Shown here piece by piece: positions 33,982 to 41,876 of a stretch of 64,000 nt of DNA (position 1 is the stretch's first letter; the number at the start of each line of letters is the position of its first letter). The translations under genes and the position numbers were made by a program. The notes under the pieces are model-generated. The model searched no databases. It saw nothing but the letters and a program-made list of their open reading frames with translations, and was not told the origin of the DNA. Origin of the DNA: Hymenobacter yonginensis (GTDB lineage Bacteria > Bacteroidota > Bacteroidia > Cytophagales > Hymenobacteraceae). The DNA is taken from positions 434,001 to 498,000 of the forward strand of contig NZ_CP115396.1 in NCBI RefSeq assembly GCF_027625995.1, in the 5' to 3' direction.

Positions 33982-34458
33982 TTATTCGGCTTTCCAGAGG
34001 TAGGTTTCGGTGTAGCCGCCATCCACGCAGGCATCTTCGCCAGAGAGCATGAGGTGGGTGCCAGTGGCGTCGGTGCTGAGGCTGTAGGCTTTGCGGTCGT
34101 TGTTGGCCAGCTCGGCCTTGAAGGTTACCAGCGGCACGGGTTGCTGGGGAGCACCGCAACGCGGCAGCGTACCCGTGGAAACCTGATAGGGCACTTCCGA
34201 AAACGGCTGGCTGTTGTGGCGGATGCTCAGCTGCCCGTTGGTGCCAAATACCAGCTGGCGCGTGTAGCCCACCGTGGCCGGCGACACTAACGGGCCTTCC
34301 GTGGCGCTGCTTTGCCATTCCCAATAGCCCTGCTGCTGGGCCAGCGTGTCGAAATTGGCAGGTGGCAGGTCGGTTTCTTCGCGGCAGCAAAGGGCGGCCA
34401 TATTGGTGGTGCACACCACCAGGGCAAGCGTGAGCAGTGACAACGGGCGTTTGTACAT
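33982..34458 (-). CDS. Paralogous secreted lipocalin-like protein 1
   Basis: The 158-residue protein has an N-terminal signal (SLLTLALVVCTTNMAALC, Cys-rich end) and a small beta-rich domain: GYWEWQSSATEGPLVSPATVGYTRQLVFGTNGQLSIR. The final part, CVDGGYTETYLW, matches the end of its neighbour (CSETYASANL). The lipobox is not clean because of the two adjacent Cys. Function unknown. It is the third member of a tandem of paralogues on the minus strand. Confidence 0.7.
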   Translation of the reverse strand: MYKRPLSLLTLALVVCTTNMAALCCREETDLPPANFDTLAQQQGYWEWQSSATEGPLVSPATVGYTRQLVFGTNGQLSIRHNSQPFSEVPYQVSTGTLPRCGAPQQPVPLVTFKAELANNDRKAYSLSTDATGTHLMLSGEDACVDGGYTETYLWKAE

Positions 34459-34477
34459 GAGGCGGGGCCGCTATGTG

Positions 34478-34891
34478 TTAGAGGTTGGCAGAGGCGTACG
34501 TTTCGCTGCAGCCGTCGTAGGCATCGTCGGCCAGGCTTAGCGTGCGGGTCTGGAGGTTTAGCTCCACCATGTACTCCCGTTGCTGCGCCGTGAAGGTGAT
34601 GAAGTCGGCTTCCTGGTTTTTGAGCCGCGAAGTATGGCGGCTGAGCACATAGGGCGTCGTGTAGCGCAGCACGCCGTTTTCCAATATTTTCGCTTGGCCG
34701 TCGGCCCCGATAAGTAGCTGCCGGCTGGTGCCGGTGGTGGCCGGAGAGCTGGCGCCGCCCCAGCCGCAGAAGCTGCTTTGCCACTGCCAGGAGCCCACCA
34801 CGGAAGCCTGTTCCGGGGCAACGTCCTGCTTGGCACAGGCGGAGAAGAGGGTAGCGGCCAGCACCAAGCTGGCGTAGGATAGCGCTTTCAT
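34478..34891 (-). CDS. Paralogous lipoprotein 2
   Basis: The 137-residue lipoprotein (SACAKQD lipobox, Cys about 19) shares with its neighbours the phrases GSWQWQSS, SSPATTGTSRQLLIGADGQAKILENG and an aromatic beta region after LKNQEADF. The C-terminal DAYDGCSETY pairs with the CVDGGYTETY of copy 1. The upstream extension to 34957 is not part of the gene. Probably a small beta-barrel lipocalin-like fold at the outer membrane. Confidence 0.7.
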   Translation of the reverse strand: MKALSYASLVLAATLFSACAKQDVAPEQASVVGSWQWQSSFCGWGGASSPATTGTSRQLLIGADGQAKILENGVLRYTTPYVLSRHTSRLKNQEADFITFTAQQREYMVELNLQTRTLSLADDAYDGCSETYASANL

Positions 34892-35091
34892 CGGATAAGG
34901 GAAATAGTGGAACGATACTGCTAAGTAGTGCGACTTAAGCGCTGCGTATTCAGACAACCGTTAAAAGCATATCAGTGATATGCTTGAACAGAATCTGCCT
35001 ACTGCTTACATACATCGGCCTACTTGAACGGAAGAGCCAGCTACGCCCCCGAACGGTTGCAACCTCTCCCGAAAAATACCTGACCGTACCC

Positions 35092-35532
35092 CTACAGAGC
35101 CGAGGAGCTGGCCGTGGCCGTAGAGTGAACGGCTGGCAGCCGCACGTAGCTGTGGCGGGTGGTCTGGCCTTTCATTTCCTGCAGATACAGCACATTGCCC
35201 GATACCGTGTAGTACTGGCTGCCGGCATAGCCGCGGTACTGAATAATGTGCCGGCCGGGCCGCTGCTGCCGCACCGAAAACGCCGCCGCACTCTGCAGTG
35301 CCCCGTCCTGATAAAACATGGCGCGGCCCCGGCGGTCGAATTCCACCACTACTTCGTGGCCGGTGGTGGCCGGAGTGAGCACGTCGGCCGAACCGGTAGA
35401 GGATTGCTGCCACTCCCAGCGGCCTACCAACTGCTGCTCCATAGGAGGCATTGAGTCGCGGCTGCAGGCGGCAGATAACAGGCTAACAGCCAATAGCGGG
35501 GCCAGGTACTGGGGCCGGGTAAAGAAATACAT
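35092..35532 (-). CDS. Paralogous lipoprotein 3
   Basis: The 146-residue lipoprotein (LLSAACSRD lipobox, Cys about 23) resembles the other two: GRWEWQQSSTGSADVLTPATTGHEVVVEFDRRGRAMFYQDG, then HIIQYRGYAGSQYYTVSGNVLYLQEM. It lacks the Cys pair near the end. A clear gap of 200 bases without coding separates it from copy 2. Function unknown; the set lies inside the shikimate region. Confidence 0.7.
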   Translation of the reverse strand: MYFFTRPQYLAPLLAVSLLSAACSRDSMPPMEQQLVGRWEWQQSSTGSADVLTPATTGHEVVVEFDRRGRAMFYQDGALQSAAAFSVRQQRPGRHIIQYRGYAGSQYYTVSGNVLYLQEMKGQTTRHSYVRLPAVHSTATASSSAL

Positions 35533-35658
35533 ACCTGAATAGTTAGTAAGTTTCGAGTATATGATCAGAATAAGGTTGAGAACGTTGCACTATGCTAATC
35601 ATTTTCTGCATTTTATGCAACGAATCTGACTGTTAAGTTTTCTTAAAGCCAGTTTAAA

Positions 35659-36699
35659 TTGAACGAAATCCTGCAAATCGGAGCAAATGCCCTGCCAGAA
35701 TTGGCCTCTTTTCTGCTTCGGCCGGCAATAAGCCAGGTATTTGTGCTCACCGACGCCAACACCCACCGCCTGTGCTACCCACTGCTGGCGCCCTATCTGC
35801 CTGAGCAGCATACAGTACTGGAGCTGCCGGCTGGCGAGGAAGCCAAAACGCTGGCCTCCTGCGAAACCGTGTGGAGCGCGCTGACCGAGCACCGTGCCGA
35901 CCGGTTTGCGGTGCTAGTGAACCTGGGCGGCGGCGTCATTACGGATCTGGGCGGCTTCTGCGCGGCGCTCTACAAGCGCGGAATCCGGTTTGTGCAGGTG
36001 CCCACCACGCTACTGGCGCAGGTAGATGCCAGCGTGGGCGGCAAAACCGGCGTCGACTTTCTGGGCTTCAAAAACCAGCTGGGCGTGTTTCAGGAGCCGG
36101 CCGGCGTGTTCATCGAGCCCCGCTTCCTGCAAACCCTCGACCCGCGGCAGCTGAAATCGGGCTACGCTGAAATCGTGAAGCACAGCCTGATTGCCGATGC
36201 CGCCGCCTTCGAGGAGCAGCGCCGCACCGGCATGTTCGTCGACGACTGGACAGCTACCATCGAGGCGTCGGTGGCGCTGAAGCAGGGCATTGTGGCCCAG
36301 GACCCGCTGGAGGCTGGCCCGCGCAAGCTGCTCAACTTCGGGCATACCGTGGGGCACGCCCTGGAAAGCTACCTGCTCACGCAGCCCGGCCGCGAAATCC
36401 TGCACGGCGAGGCTGTGGCGGCCGGCATTATTTGCGAAGCCTGGCTGAGCGTCCAGCGCGGCCTGCTGAGCGCCGCCGAGCTGGACCAGGTGGAAACCTT
36501 CCTGTTTTCGGTGTTTGAGAAGGTGCATTTCGTGAGCCTCGAAACCGACGCCATTGCCGAATACGCGCTGCAGGACAAGAAAAACTCGGGCGCTACCATC
36601 AACTGCACGTTGCTGGAAGGCATTGGCCGGGGCGTGTACGACCAGCCGGTTACGCTGCACGACGTGGCCGAGTCGTTGCGCTACTACCACCGGCTGTAG
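35659..36699 (+). CDS. aroB: 3-dehydroquinate synthase
   Basis: The 346-residue protein has AroB motifs: VNLGGGVITDLGGFCAALYKRGI (NAD and metal site), VPTTLLAQVDASVGGKTGVDF, and the metal-binding Glu and His in SGYAEIVKHS, FGHTVGHALE and LHGEAVAAGI. It makes 3-dehydroquinate from DAHP, the next step after the upstream synthase-mutase. The start is TTG at 35659: an in-frame stop lies at 35644 and no ATG or GTG exists between them. Length matches other AroB proteins, which supports this start. Confidence 0.92.
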   Translation: MNEILQIGANALPELASFLLRPAISQVFVLTDANTHRLCYPLLAPYLPEQHTVLELPAGEEAKTLASCETVWSALTEHRADRFAVLVNLGGGVITDLGGFCAALYKRGIRFVQVPTTLLAQVDASVGGKTGVDFLGFKNQLGVFQEPAGVFIEPRFLQTLDPRQLKSGYAEIVKHSLIADAAAFEEQRRTGMFVDDWTATIEASVALKQGIVAQDPLEAGPRKLLNFGHTVGHALESYLLTQPGREILHGEAVAAGIICEAWLSVQRGLLSAAELDQVETFLFSVFEKVHFVSLETDAIAEYALQDKKNSGATINCTLLEGIGRGVYDQPVTLHDVAESLRYYHRL

Positions 36700-36847
36700 G
36701 TGGCCCGGTGGCGTCGGCCTGGCCCATAGTTCAGGGTTGAGGGCTATTTTTGCCGCGGGCCGGCCGCTGCGTGGCCCCCGGCGGCGGCGGCCGCTGTTTT
36801 TTCTATCACGCCCCGGGCGCCTGCCTGGCGGCTTAGCTCTCTTTGCC

Positions 36848-38095
36848 ATCAACTCTTCCCTCACGCTCACCTGGCCGGCGCAGCCGTTGCGGGGCACGGC
36901 CCAGCTGCCGGCTTCCAAAAGTGAAAGCAACCGGGCCCTGATACTGCAGGCCCTGGCCGGCGGCGGCCAGCTCGACAACCTATCCGACGCCAACGACACC
37001 CAACTCATGCAGCGCCTGCTGCTGAACCCGGACGCGCCCCGCTTCGATGCCGAAGATGCCGGCACCGTGATGCGCTTTTTGACCGGCTACTTAGCCGCCA
37101 CGGGCCGCCATACGCACCTCACCGGCACGGCCCGCATGCTGGAGCGCCCCATTGCGGTGCTTGTGGACGCCCTGCGCCAGCTCGGCGCGTCCATCAGCTA
37201 CGAAGGCCAGGAAGGCTACCCGCCGCTGCAGCTCAACGGCTGGAACCCCACCGCTGCCGCCACCGAGGCCGGCGAGCTGACGGAGCTGCCGGTGCGCGGC
37301 GACATCAGCAGCCAGTACATTTCGGCGCTGCTGATGGTGGGGCCCACGCTGCCGCACGGCCTGCGCCTGCGCCTCACTGGCAAGGTGGGCTCGCGCCCTT
37401 ACATCCGCATGACGCTGGCGTTGATGCAGCACTTCGGGGCCGACTGCCGCGACCTGGGCACGGTGGTGGAGGCTCGTCCCGGCCGCTACCAGCCCACCGA
37501 CTACACCATCGAGTCGGACTGGTCGGCGGCGAGCTACTGGTACGCCATGGTGGCGCTGGCCCCGGCCGGCTCCTGGCTGACGCTGCCCGGCCTGCGCCGA
37601 TACTCCTGGCAGGGCGACCAAGCCATTGTGGCCATCATGGCCCAACTGGGCGTGGCCACCGAGTACGTGCAGGACGGCGTACGCCTCACCCAGACCGGCA
37701 CCCGCACGCCCTTCACCCAGGATTTCACCGACTGCCCCGACCTGGCCCAAACCGTGGCGGTGGTGGCAGCAGCCCTGGGCGTGCCCGTGCTGATGAGCGG
37801 CCTCGAAAGCCTGCGCATCAAGGAAACCGACCGGATTTTTGCGCTCCAGACCGAACTGGCCAATTTCGGGGCCTACCTCACTGAGGAAACCGAAGGCCAC
37901 TTCCGCGTCAGCACCGACGGGTTCCGGGTGAGCGACCAGACCGTGGCCACCTATCACGACCACCGCATGGCCATGGCGTTTGCGCCGCTGGCCCTGCTCG
38001 GGCCACTCACCATCGAGGCTCCGCAAGTAGTGCGCAAATCGTATCCGCAGTTCTGGAGCGAGCTGGAAAAGGCCGGTTTTGCAGTAACTGGCTGA
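36848..38095 (+). CDS. aroA: 5-enolpyruvylshikimate-3-phosphate synthase
   Basis: About 415 residues with EPSP synthase signatures: LPASKSESNRALIL, EDAGTVMRFLTGYLA, PVRGDISSQYISALLM, ESDWSAASYWYAM, LRIKETDRIFALQTEL and YHDHRMAMAFAPL. The start is unusual: no ATG or GTG lies in a suitable place. The fold begins at about 36854 (SLTLTWPAQPLRG), so an ATC at 36848 fits best; a TTG at 36737 would add 37 Arg-rich residues, and a TTG at 36887 would cut off the first strand. The sequence before the ATC (TTAGCTCTTTGCC) resembles the box placed just before the ATG at 48187. Confidence 0.88.
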   Translation: MNSSLTLTWPAQPLRGTAQLPASKSESNRALILQALAGGGQLDNLSDANDTQLMQRLLLNPDAPRFDAEDAGTVMRFLTGYLAATGRHTHLTGTARMLERPIAVLVDALRQLGASISYEGQEGYPPLQLNGWNPTAAATEAGELTELPVRGDISSQYISALLMVGPTLPHGLRLRLTGKVGSRPYIRMTLALMQHFGADCRDLGTVVEARPGRYQPTDYTIESDWSAASYWYAMVALAPAGSWLTLPGLRRYSWQGDQAIVAIMAQLGVATEYVQDGVRLTQTGTRTPFTQDFTDCPDLAQTVAVVAAALGVPVLMSGLESLRIKETDRIFALQTELANFGAYLTEETEGHFRVSTDGFRVSDQTVATYHDHRMAMAFAPLALLGPLTIEAPQVVRKSYPQFWSELEKAGFAVTG

Positions 38096-38119
38096 TTTTT
38101 AGTTTTAGCAGTCAGTAGC

Positions 38120-38307
38120 TGTCATTGCGAGGAGGTACGACGAAGCAATCCTTCCTCTCATTTGATGCAAACTTTCCTCACAGATAAGCCCTCAGGCAGT
38201 AGAGAATTCCTCTAAGGTCGAAGGGCTTGTCTGTTATGGCTGCTTAGCGCACAGAAAGGAAGGATTGCTTCGGCACTGGCTTGATGCGCCACCTGCTCGC
38301 AATGACA
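38120..38307. repeat. Family F composite palindrome, copy 1
   Basis: Outer arms GTCATTGCGAGGAGG... and ...CTGCTCGCAATGAC; second arms CGAAGCAATCCTTCCT / AGGAAGGATTGCTTCG; an inner hairpin ACAGATAAGCCCT / AGGGCTTGTCTGT. Copy 2 is at 49071. Confidence 0.7.
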
Positions 38308-38324
38308 ACTGCCTTCGGCAAAAA

Positions 38325-39128
38325 CTACTGCTCCTGCAGGCTCCGCAGATAAGCCGCCGATTCCAGCAACCGGCTGCCGTACCAACTGAACAGCTCCCCA
38401 TCCACGACGCGGATGGCGGCCTGCGGGCAGAGTGTCTGAAACTCGGCCAGATGCTTTTCCTGGAAAGGGTAGGGCTCCGAGGATAGCAAAATCTGCTGGG
38501 GAGCGGCCGCCTGTAGCTGCTCGGGTGTGATTTCGGGGTAGCGGGCCAGGTGGCCGAACACGTTGCGGAAGCCGGCCCGTGCCAGCAAGTCGTCGATGAA
38601 GGTGCCCGTAGCGGCCACCATGTAGGGCTTGCGCCAGATGAAATAAGCGGCCGGCACCAGCTCCGCCGGCAGAGGGAGCTGCTGAAACGACACGGCAATC
38701 TGCGCGGTCATCTGTTCGGCGGCTTCCTTGCGGCCCCCGATGAACCCAACGCGCCGGATCATGTCCAACGCTTCATCGAGGTGGCTGATGTCGCTTAGCC
38801 AGACCGGAAATTGCGCGGCCAGCTGCTCGATACCCTCTTGGTAGTTTTCTTCTTTGTTGCCGATTATCAGATCGGGCCGGAGTTCGGCAATCTTTTCAAA
38901 GTCGAAATTCTTGGTGCCTCCGATAACCGTGGCCGTTTGCCGGGCCTCGGGCGGGTGAATGCAGAACTTTGTGACGCCCACCACCCGCTCGCCGAGGCCC
39001 AGTGCAAACAGCAGCTCCGTCTGTGAGGGCACCAGCGACACAATGCGGTGTGGCGGGAACGGCACCGCCACCCGGCGGCCCATCTGGTCCGTGACGGTGA
39101 GCGGCGGGAAAAGGGGAGGAAGTTGCAT
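38325..39128 (-). CDS. BtuF-like substrate-binding protein (helical backbone metal receptor)
   Basis: The 267-residue protein has the BtuF-type pattern: VPFPPHRIVSLVPSQTELLFALGLGERVVGVT, GGTKNFDFEKIAELRPDLIIGN, then LDEALDMIRRVG. Such proteins bind B12 or iron complexes for ABC import. There is no signal peptide at the N-terminus (MQLPPLFPPLTVTDQMG), unusual for a periplasmic receptor, so it may be cytoplasmic or have an unseen start. No BtuCD genes are adjacent. The substrate is inferred only from the family. Confidence 0.8.
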   Translation of the reverse strand: MQLPPLFPPLTVTDQMGRRVAVPFPPHRIVSLVPSQTELLFALGLGERVVGVTKFCIHPPEARQTATVIGGTKNFDFEKIAELRPDLIIGNKEENYQEGIEQLAAQFPVWLSDISHLDEALDMIRRVGFIGGRKEAAEQMTAQIAVSFQQLPLPAELVPAAYFIWRKPYMVAATGTFIDDLLARAGFRNVFGHLARYPEITPEQLQAAAPQQILLSSEPYPFQEKHLAEFQTLCPQAAIRVVDGELFSWYGSRLLESAAYLRSLQEQ

Positions 39129-39233
39129 GTCGTAACGAAGGAAGCGTAAACGTACCGCGAAGTTCCACTTCGCGACCAGCGCGTATATGGCGCCAAACTG
39201 CTCACCAAGGCAAGCGTCTCGCGAAAAGGCAAT

Positions 39234-39530
39234 TCAAGGCAGACGCGGCCAAGCGGCCGGTGCGGCTACAGCAAGTGGAAGTTGCAGGTTTTTCACCCAG
39301 CTGTAGTGGTACACGGACGCGTTGGCCGGCTTCATCCGCAATTTGTCACCGTTGGCGCGCCGGAAACTCTGCGCGTCCTTGTAGGAGCGGATATCGGCGG
39401 CGTTGCGGACGAAGCGCAACTCGCGGGCGTACCAGCGGCGGCTGTTGCTTATGCTCACCACCATTTCATCCACTACCGGATAGCCATTGACAAAGGCGTT
39501 GCGGATAGTGGTTAAACCGGAGATGAACAC
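39234..39530 (-). pseudogene. Decayed family 2 glycosyltransferase (internal deletion)
   Basis: The 98-residue frame joins two distant parts of a glycosyltransferase. ISGLTTIRNAFVNGYPVVDEMVVSISNS is the start of the GT2-like family (I-S-G-x-T-x-I-R-N-A then Y-P-V-V). RRWYARELRFVRN, IRSYKDAQSFRRANGDKLR and ASVYHYSWVKN are normally about 200 residues further on. The middle, with the DxD and catalytic Asp, is missing, and the C-terminal part after WVKN is replaced by junk. The start codon is a GTG supplied by the adjacent repeat. Confident as to the family; the deletion borders are inferred. Confidence 0.6.
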
Positions 39531-39666
39531 GGATTTTCTCGGATCAGACGGACTGGTCGGATTTTGCAGACCGTACGGCCGGTCAACAATTGTAGCGCGA
39601 CGCCGAGGCGCCGCGCTACAATTGTCTACGAAATCCGACCAATCCGTCTGATCCGAAAAATCCGTG
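39528..39666. repeat. AAATCCG-family inverted element, copy 2
   Basis: Left CACGGATTTTCTCGG, right ...CGAAAAATCCGTG, enclosing a small hairpin at 39587-39624 with family B-like ends (CAATTGTAGCGCG / CGCGCTACAATTG). It overlaps the first codon of the pseudogene and ends just before the M42 stop codon. Confidence 0.75.
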
Positions 39667-39667
39667 A

Positions 39668-40738
39668 TTAGTTGAAATAGCGGAAATCGTGGCCGTCCTC
39701 GATGCGCAGCAGCGTTTCGTAGATGAGCTGCGTTACGCTCTGCACGTCGTCCTGATGCACGGTCTCGACGGTGGTGTGCATGTATTTGAGGGGCAGCGAA
39801 ATCAGGGCCGAGGCCACGCCGGCACCGGAATAGGCAAAAGCATCGGTGTCGGTGCCGGTGGCGCGGGTGGCGGCGGCGCGCTGGAACGGAATGCCCGTTT
39901 CCTGAGCCGTCCGGATGATCAGGTCGCGCAGGTTGTTTTGCACGGCCGGACCGTAGGTAATCACCGGCCCTTTGCCGCAGAAAATGTCGCCGCTGGTCTT
40001 CTTCTCATACATCGGCGACTGAGTGTCGTGGGTCACGTCGGTGATGATGGCCACGTTGGGCTGAATGCGGTGGGCCACCATTTCGGCCCCGCGCAGCCCG
40101 ATTTCCTCCTGCACCGCATTTACGATGTAGAGGCCGTAGGGCAGCGTTTTCTTGTTCTCCTTGAGCATGCGGGCCACTTCCGCAATCATGAAGCCGCCTA
40201 CGCGGTTGTCGAGCGCGCGGCCTACATAAAACTTGTCGTTGAGCACCATGAACTCGTCCTCGAACGTGACGACGGAGCCGACGTGGATGCCCATTTCCTC
40301 AACTTCTTCCTTGGAAGAAGCGCCGCAGTCCAGGAACACGGTTTCGATGGTAGGTGCCTTGTCCTGCTCCACCTTGCGCACGTGGATGGCCGGCCAGCCG
40401 AACACGGCTTTCACAATGCCCTTGTCGGTGTGGATGTTCACGCGCTTGCTGGGCGCCACCAGCGGGTCGGAGCCGCCGTTGCGACGCAGGTACAGGAAGC
40501 CCGACTCGGTGATGAAGTTGACGAAGTAGCTGATTTCGTCGGCGTGGGCCTCAATCACCACTTTGTACTTGGCCTCAGGGTTAATAACGCCCACCACCGT
40601 GCCGTAGGTATCCACGAAGTACTCGTCGATGTAAGGCCGGATGTAGTCCAGCCAGATTTTCTGGCCTTCCTTCTCGAAACCGGTAGGAGAGGGGTTGTTG
40701 AGATATTTCTGGAGGAAATCGAAGCTTTCTGAGCGCAT
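39668..40738 (-). CDS. M42 family aminopeptidase
   Basis: The 356-residue cobalt/zinc aminopeptidase has VVIEAHADEISYFVNFI (metal His and Asp), YVGRALDNRVGG (bridging Asp), VNAVQEEIGLRGAE (catalytic Glu pair), TDVTHDTQSP and a late His in LKYMHTTVETVHQDD. The M42 family cuts N-terminal residues from peptides and forms large rings. The start at 40738 (MRSESFDFL) is the first in-frame ATG of the fold; the extension to 40846 runs into the next gene. The gene is intact. Confidence 0.92.
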   Translation of the reverse strand: MRSESFDFLQKYLNNPSPTGFEKEGQKIWLDYIRPYIDEYFVDTYGTVVGVINPEAKYKVVIEAHADEISYFVNFITESGFLYLRRNGGSDPLVAPSKRVNIHTDKGIVKAVFGWPAIHVRKVEQDKAPTIETVFLDCGASSKEEVEEMGIHVGSVVTFEDEFMVLNDKFYVGRALDNRVGGFMIAEVARMLKENKKTLPYGLYIVNAVQEEIGLRGAEMVAHRIQPNVAIITDVTHDTQSPMYEKKTSGDIFCGKGPVITYGPAVQNNLRDLIIRTAQETGIPFQRAAATRATGTDTDAFAYSGAGVASALISLPLKYMHTTVETVHQDDVQSVTQLIYETLLRIEDGHDFRYFN

Positions 40739-40784
40739 GGGATGAAGAATCAAAAGATAAAATACAAACGCAGGACCTGATGGT

Positions 40785-41306
40785 TTAGTCGCCCACCGAT
40801 AACTGCGGCGCGTGCCAGGCCATCGGAATGTCAGCTTCCAGACCATGCGCGCCGGCTACGCGGCCCTCAAAACGGCCTTCCTGGCGGAAGCCCAGCTTTT
40901 CGTACAGCGCAATGGCGCGGGTGTTGCTCTCGCGCACCAGCAGCTCCACGCGGCTTACCTGCGGAAATCGGGCCTGCGCTTGGGTCAGCAGCTCGGTGAA
41001 CAGCCGCCGCCCCAAGCCCTGGCCCTGCGCGGCGGGCGCAATGGCCACCGTCAGGTCGCCGAGCACGTGGGCGAAAATCTGCAGGCCCGCCTGGTAGGCG
41101 TGAATCTCCGCTACCAATTCGCCCGCCTGTTCCGCCACCAGCCCGATGCCCTGGCTCACGCTTCGCGCCAGAAAATGCTGCACGTAGTCCTCGGTTATTT
41201 CCTCGGGCCGCCGGGCCAGCCCGCCGCTTTCCGCCGACACGCGCTGGTACAGCCGCCGAATGGCGGGCGCGTCCTGAAGCGTAGAGGGGCGGATGGTGAT
41301 GGACAT
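40785..41306 (-). CDS. GNAT acetyltransferase
   Basis: The 173-residue protein has the GNAT fold with acetyl-CoA loop AAQGQGLGRRLFTELL (motif A, Q-G-x-G-x-G/R pattern) and the LLVRESNTRAIALYEKLGFRQEGRF end typical of the RimI/YhhY group. The acceptor is not known. It starts MSITIRPSTLQD with normal spacing to its neighbours. Confidence 0.88.
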   Translation of the reverse strand: MSITIRPSTLQDAPAIRRLYQRVSAESGGLARRPEEITEDYVQHFLARSVSQGIGLVAEQAGELVAEIHAYQAGLQIFAHVLGDLTVAIAPAAQGQGLGRRLFTELLTQAQARFPQVSRVELLVRESNTRAIALYEKLGFRQEGRFEGRVAGAHGLEADIPMAWHAPQLSVGD

Positions 41307-41349
41307 GGAAACTGGTAAACCGGAAAATCTACTTGCGAAGTATTAAGTG

Positions 41350-41580
41350 CTAGCCAGCCAGCCGCCAGCGGGTGATTTCAACTTCCGCCCCTTTGGCCAG
41401 CGCCTCGTTAGCGGTGCTGAGTACCTGGGCGGCCACAGATGCCTCCAACTGGTAGTTGCCGCAGTTTTCACATACCCGGGCCGGCACTTCCTTCAGCACC
41501 ATCACGGCCCCGTCACGCTCCAGTGTGACGGTAGTAACACCAGGCAACAGCTGGCCGGTTTTGCAAAGCGTACAGGTCAT
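41350..41580 (-). CDS. YgiT/MqsA-type zinc finger protein
   Basis: The 76-residue protein has paired CxxC motifs: CTLCKTGQL and CENCGNYQ, separated by a beta segment GVTTVTLERDGAVMVLKEVPARV. It matches the zinc-binding N-terminal half of MqsA antitoxins; the DNA-binding half is missing. It starts two bases after the end of the DUF4258 gene, which suits a small toxin-antitoxin-like pair. No known toxin fold was confirmed in the partner. Confidence 0.75.
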   Translation of the reverse strand: MTCTLCKTGQLLPGVTTVTLERDGAVMVLKEVPARVCENCGNYQLEASVAAQVLSTANEALAKGAEVEITRWRLAG

Positions 41581-41582
41581 GG

Positions 41583-41864
41583 CTACAGTTTACGGGTGAA
41601 GGTTTCGTCCCACAACAACGGGTCCGGCACGTACGCAGTAATCAGCACGCAGATACCCGTTGCCGGATTCTGAGCTACCACTACGTGCAACGGCTGTCCA
41701 GCTTCCATGTATAGCAACAAAACGCTGGGATAGGGCGTGTCATCTTCGTAGCGGCGAATCAGCAGTCCGTTCTGCACGGCCTTTTCCACCAGCTGCATAT
41801 CCAACCGACGGCTGAACATACGCTGTACAACGTGGCTGGTTAGTTCCAGGGCCGTGCAGTTCAT
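41583..41864 (-). CDS. DUF4258 protein
   Basis: The 93-residue protein (MNCTALELTSHVVQRMFSRRLD, ..LLLYMEAGQPLHVVVAQNPATG.., ITAYVPDPLLWDETF) matches DUF4258, small proteins often paired with YgiT-like zinc fingers. H-V-V-Q-R-M-F-S-R-R and ITAYVPDP are the usual conserved pieces. From the pairing it could be a toxin of the RelE-like kind, but this is an inference. It starts 12 bases after the carboxylase stop codon, so the three genes may share a transcript. Confidence 0.75.
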   Translation of the reverse strand: MNCTALELTSHVVQRMFSRRLDMQLVEKAVQNGLLIRRYEDDTPYPSVLLLYMEAGQPLHVVVAQNPATGICVLITAYVPDPLLWDETFTRKL

Positions 41865-41876
41865 GGGCCAAGCAGC

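Noticed and set aside
36010-37065. 351-codon ORF opposite aroB and aroA
   Set aside because: Shadow of two essential genes with clear catalytic motifs.
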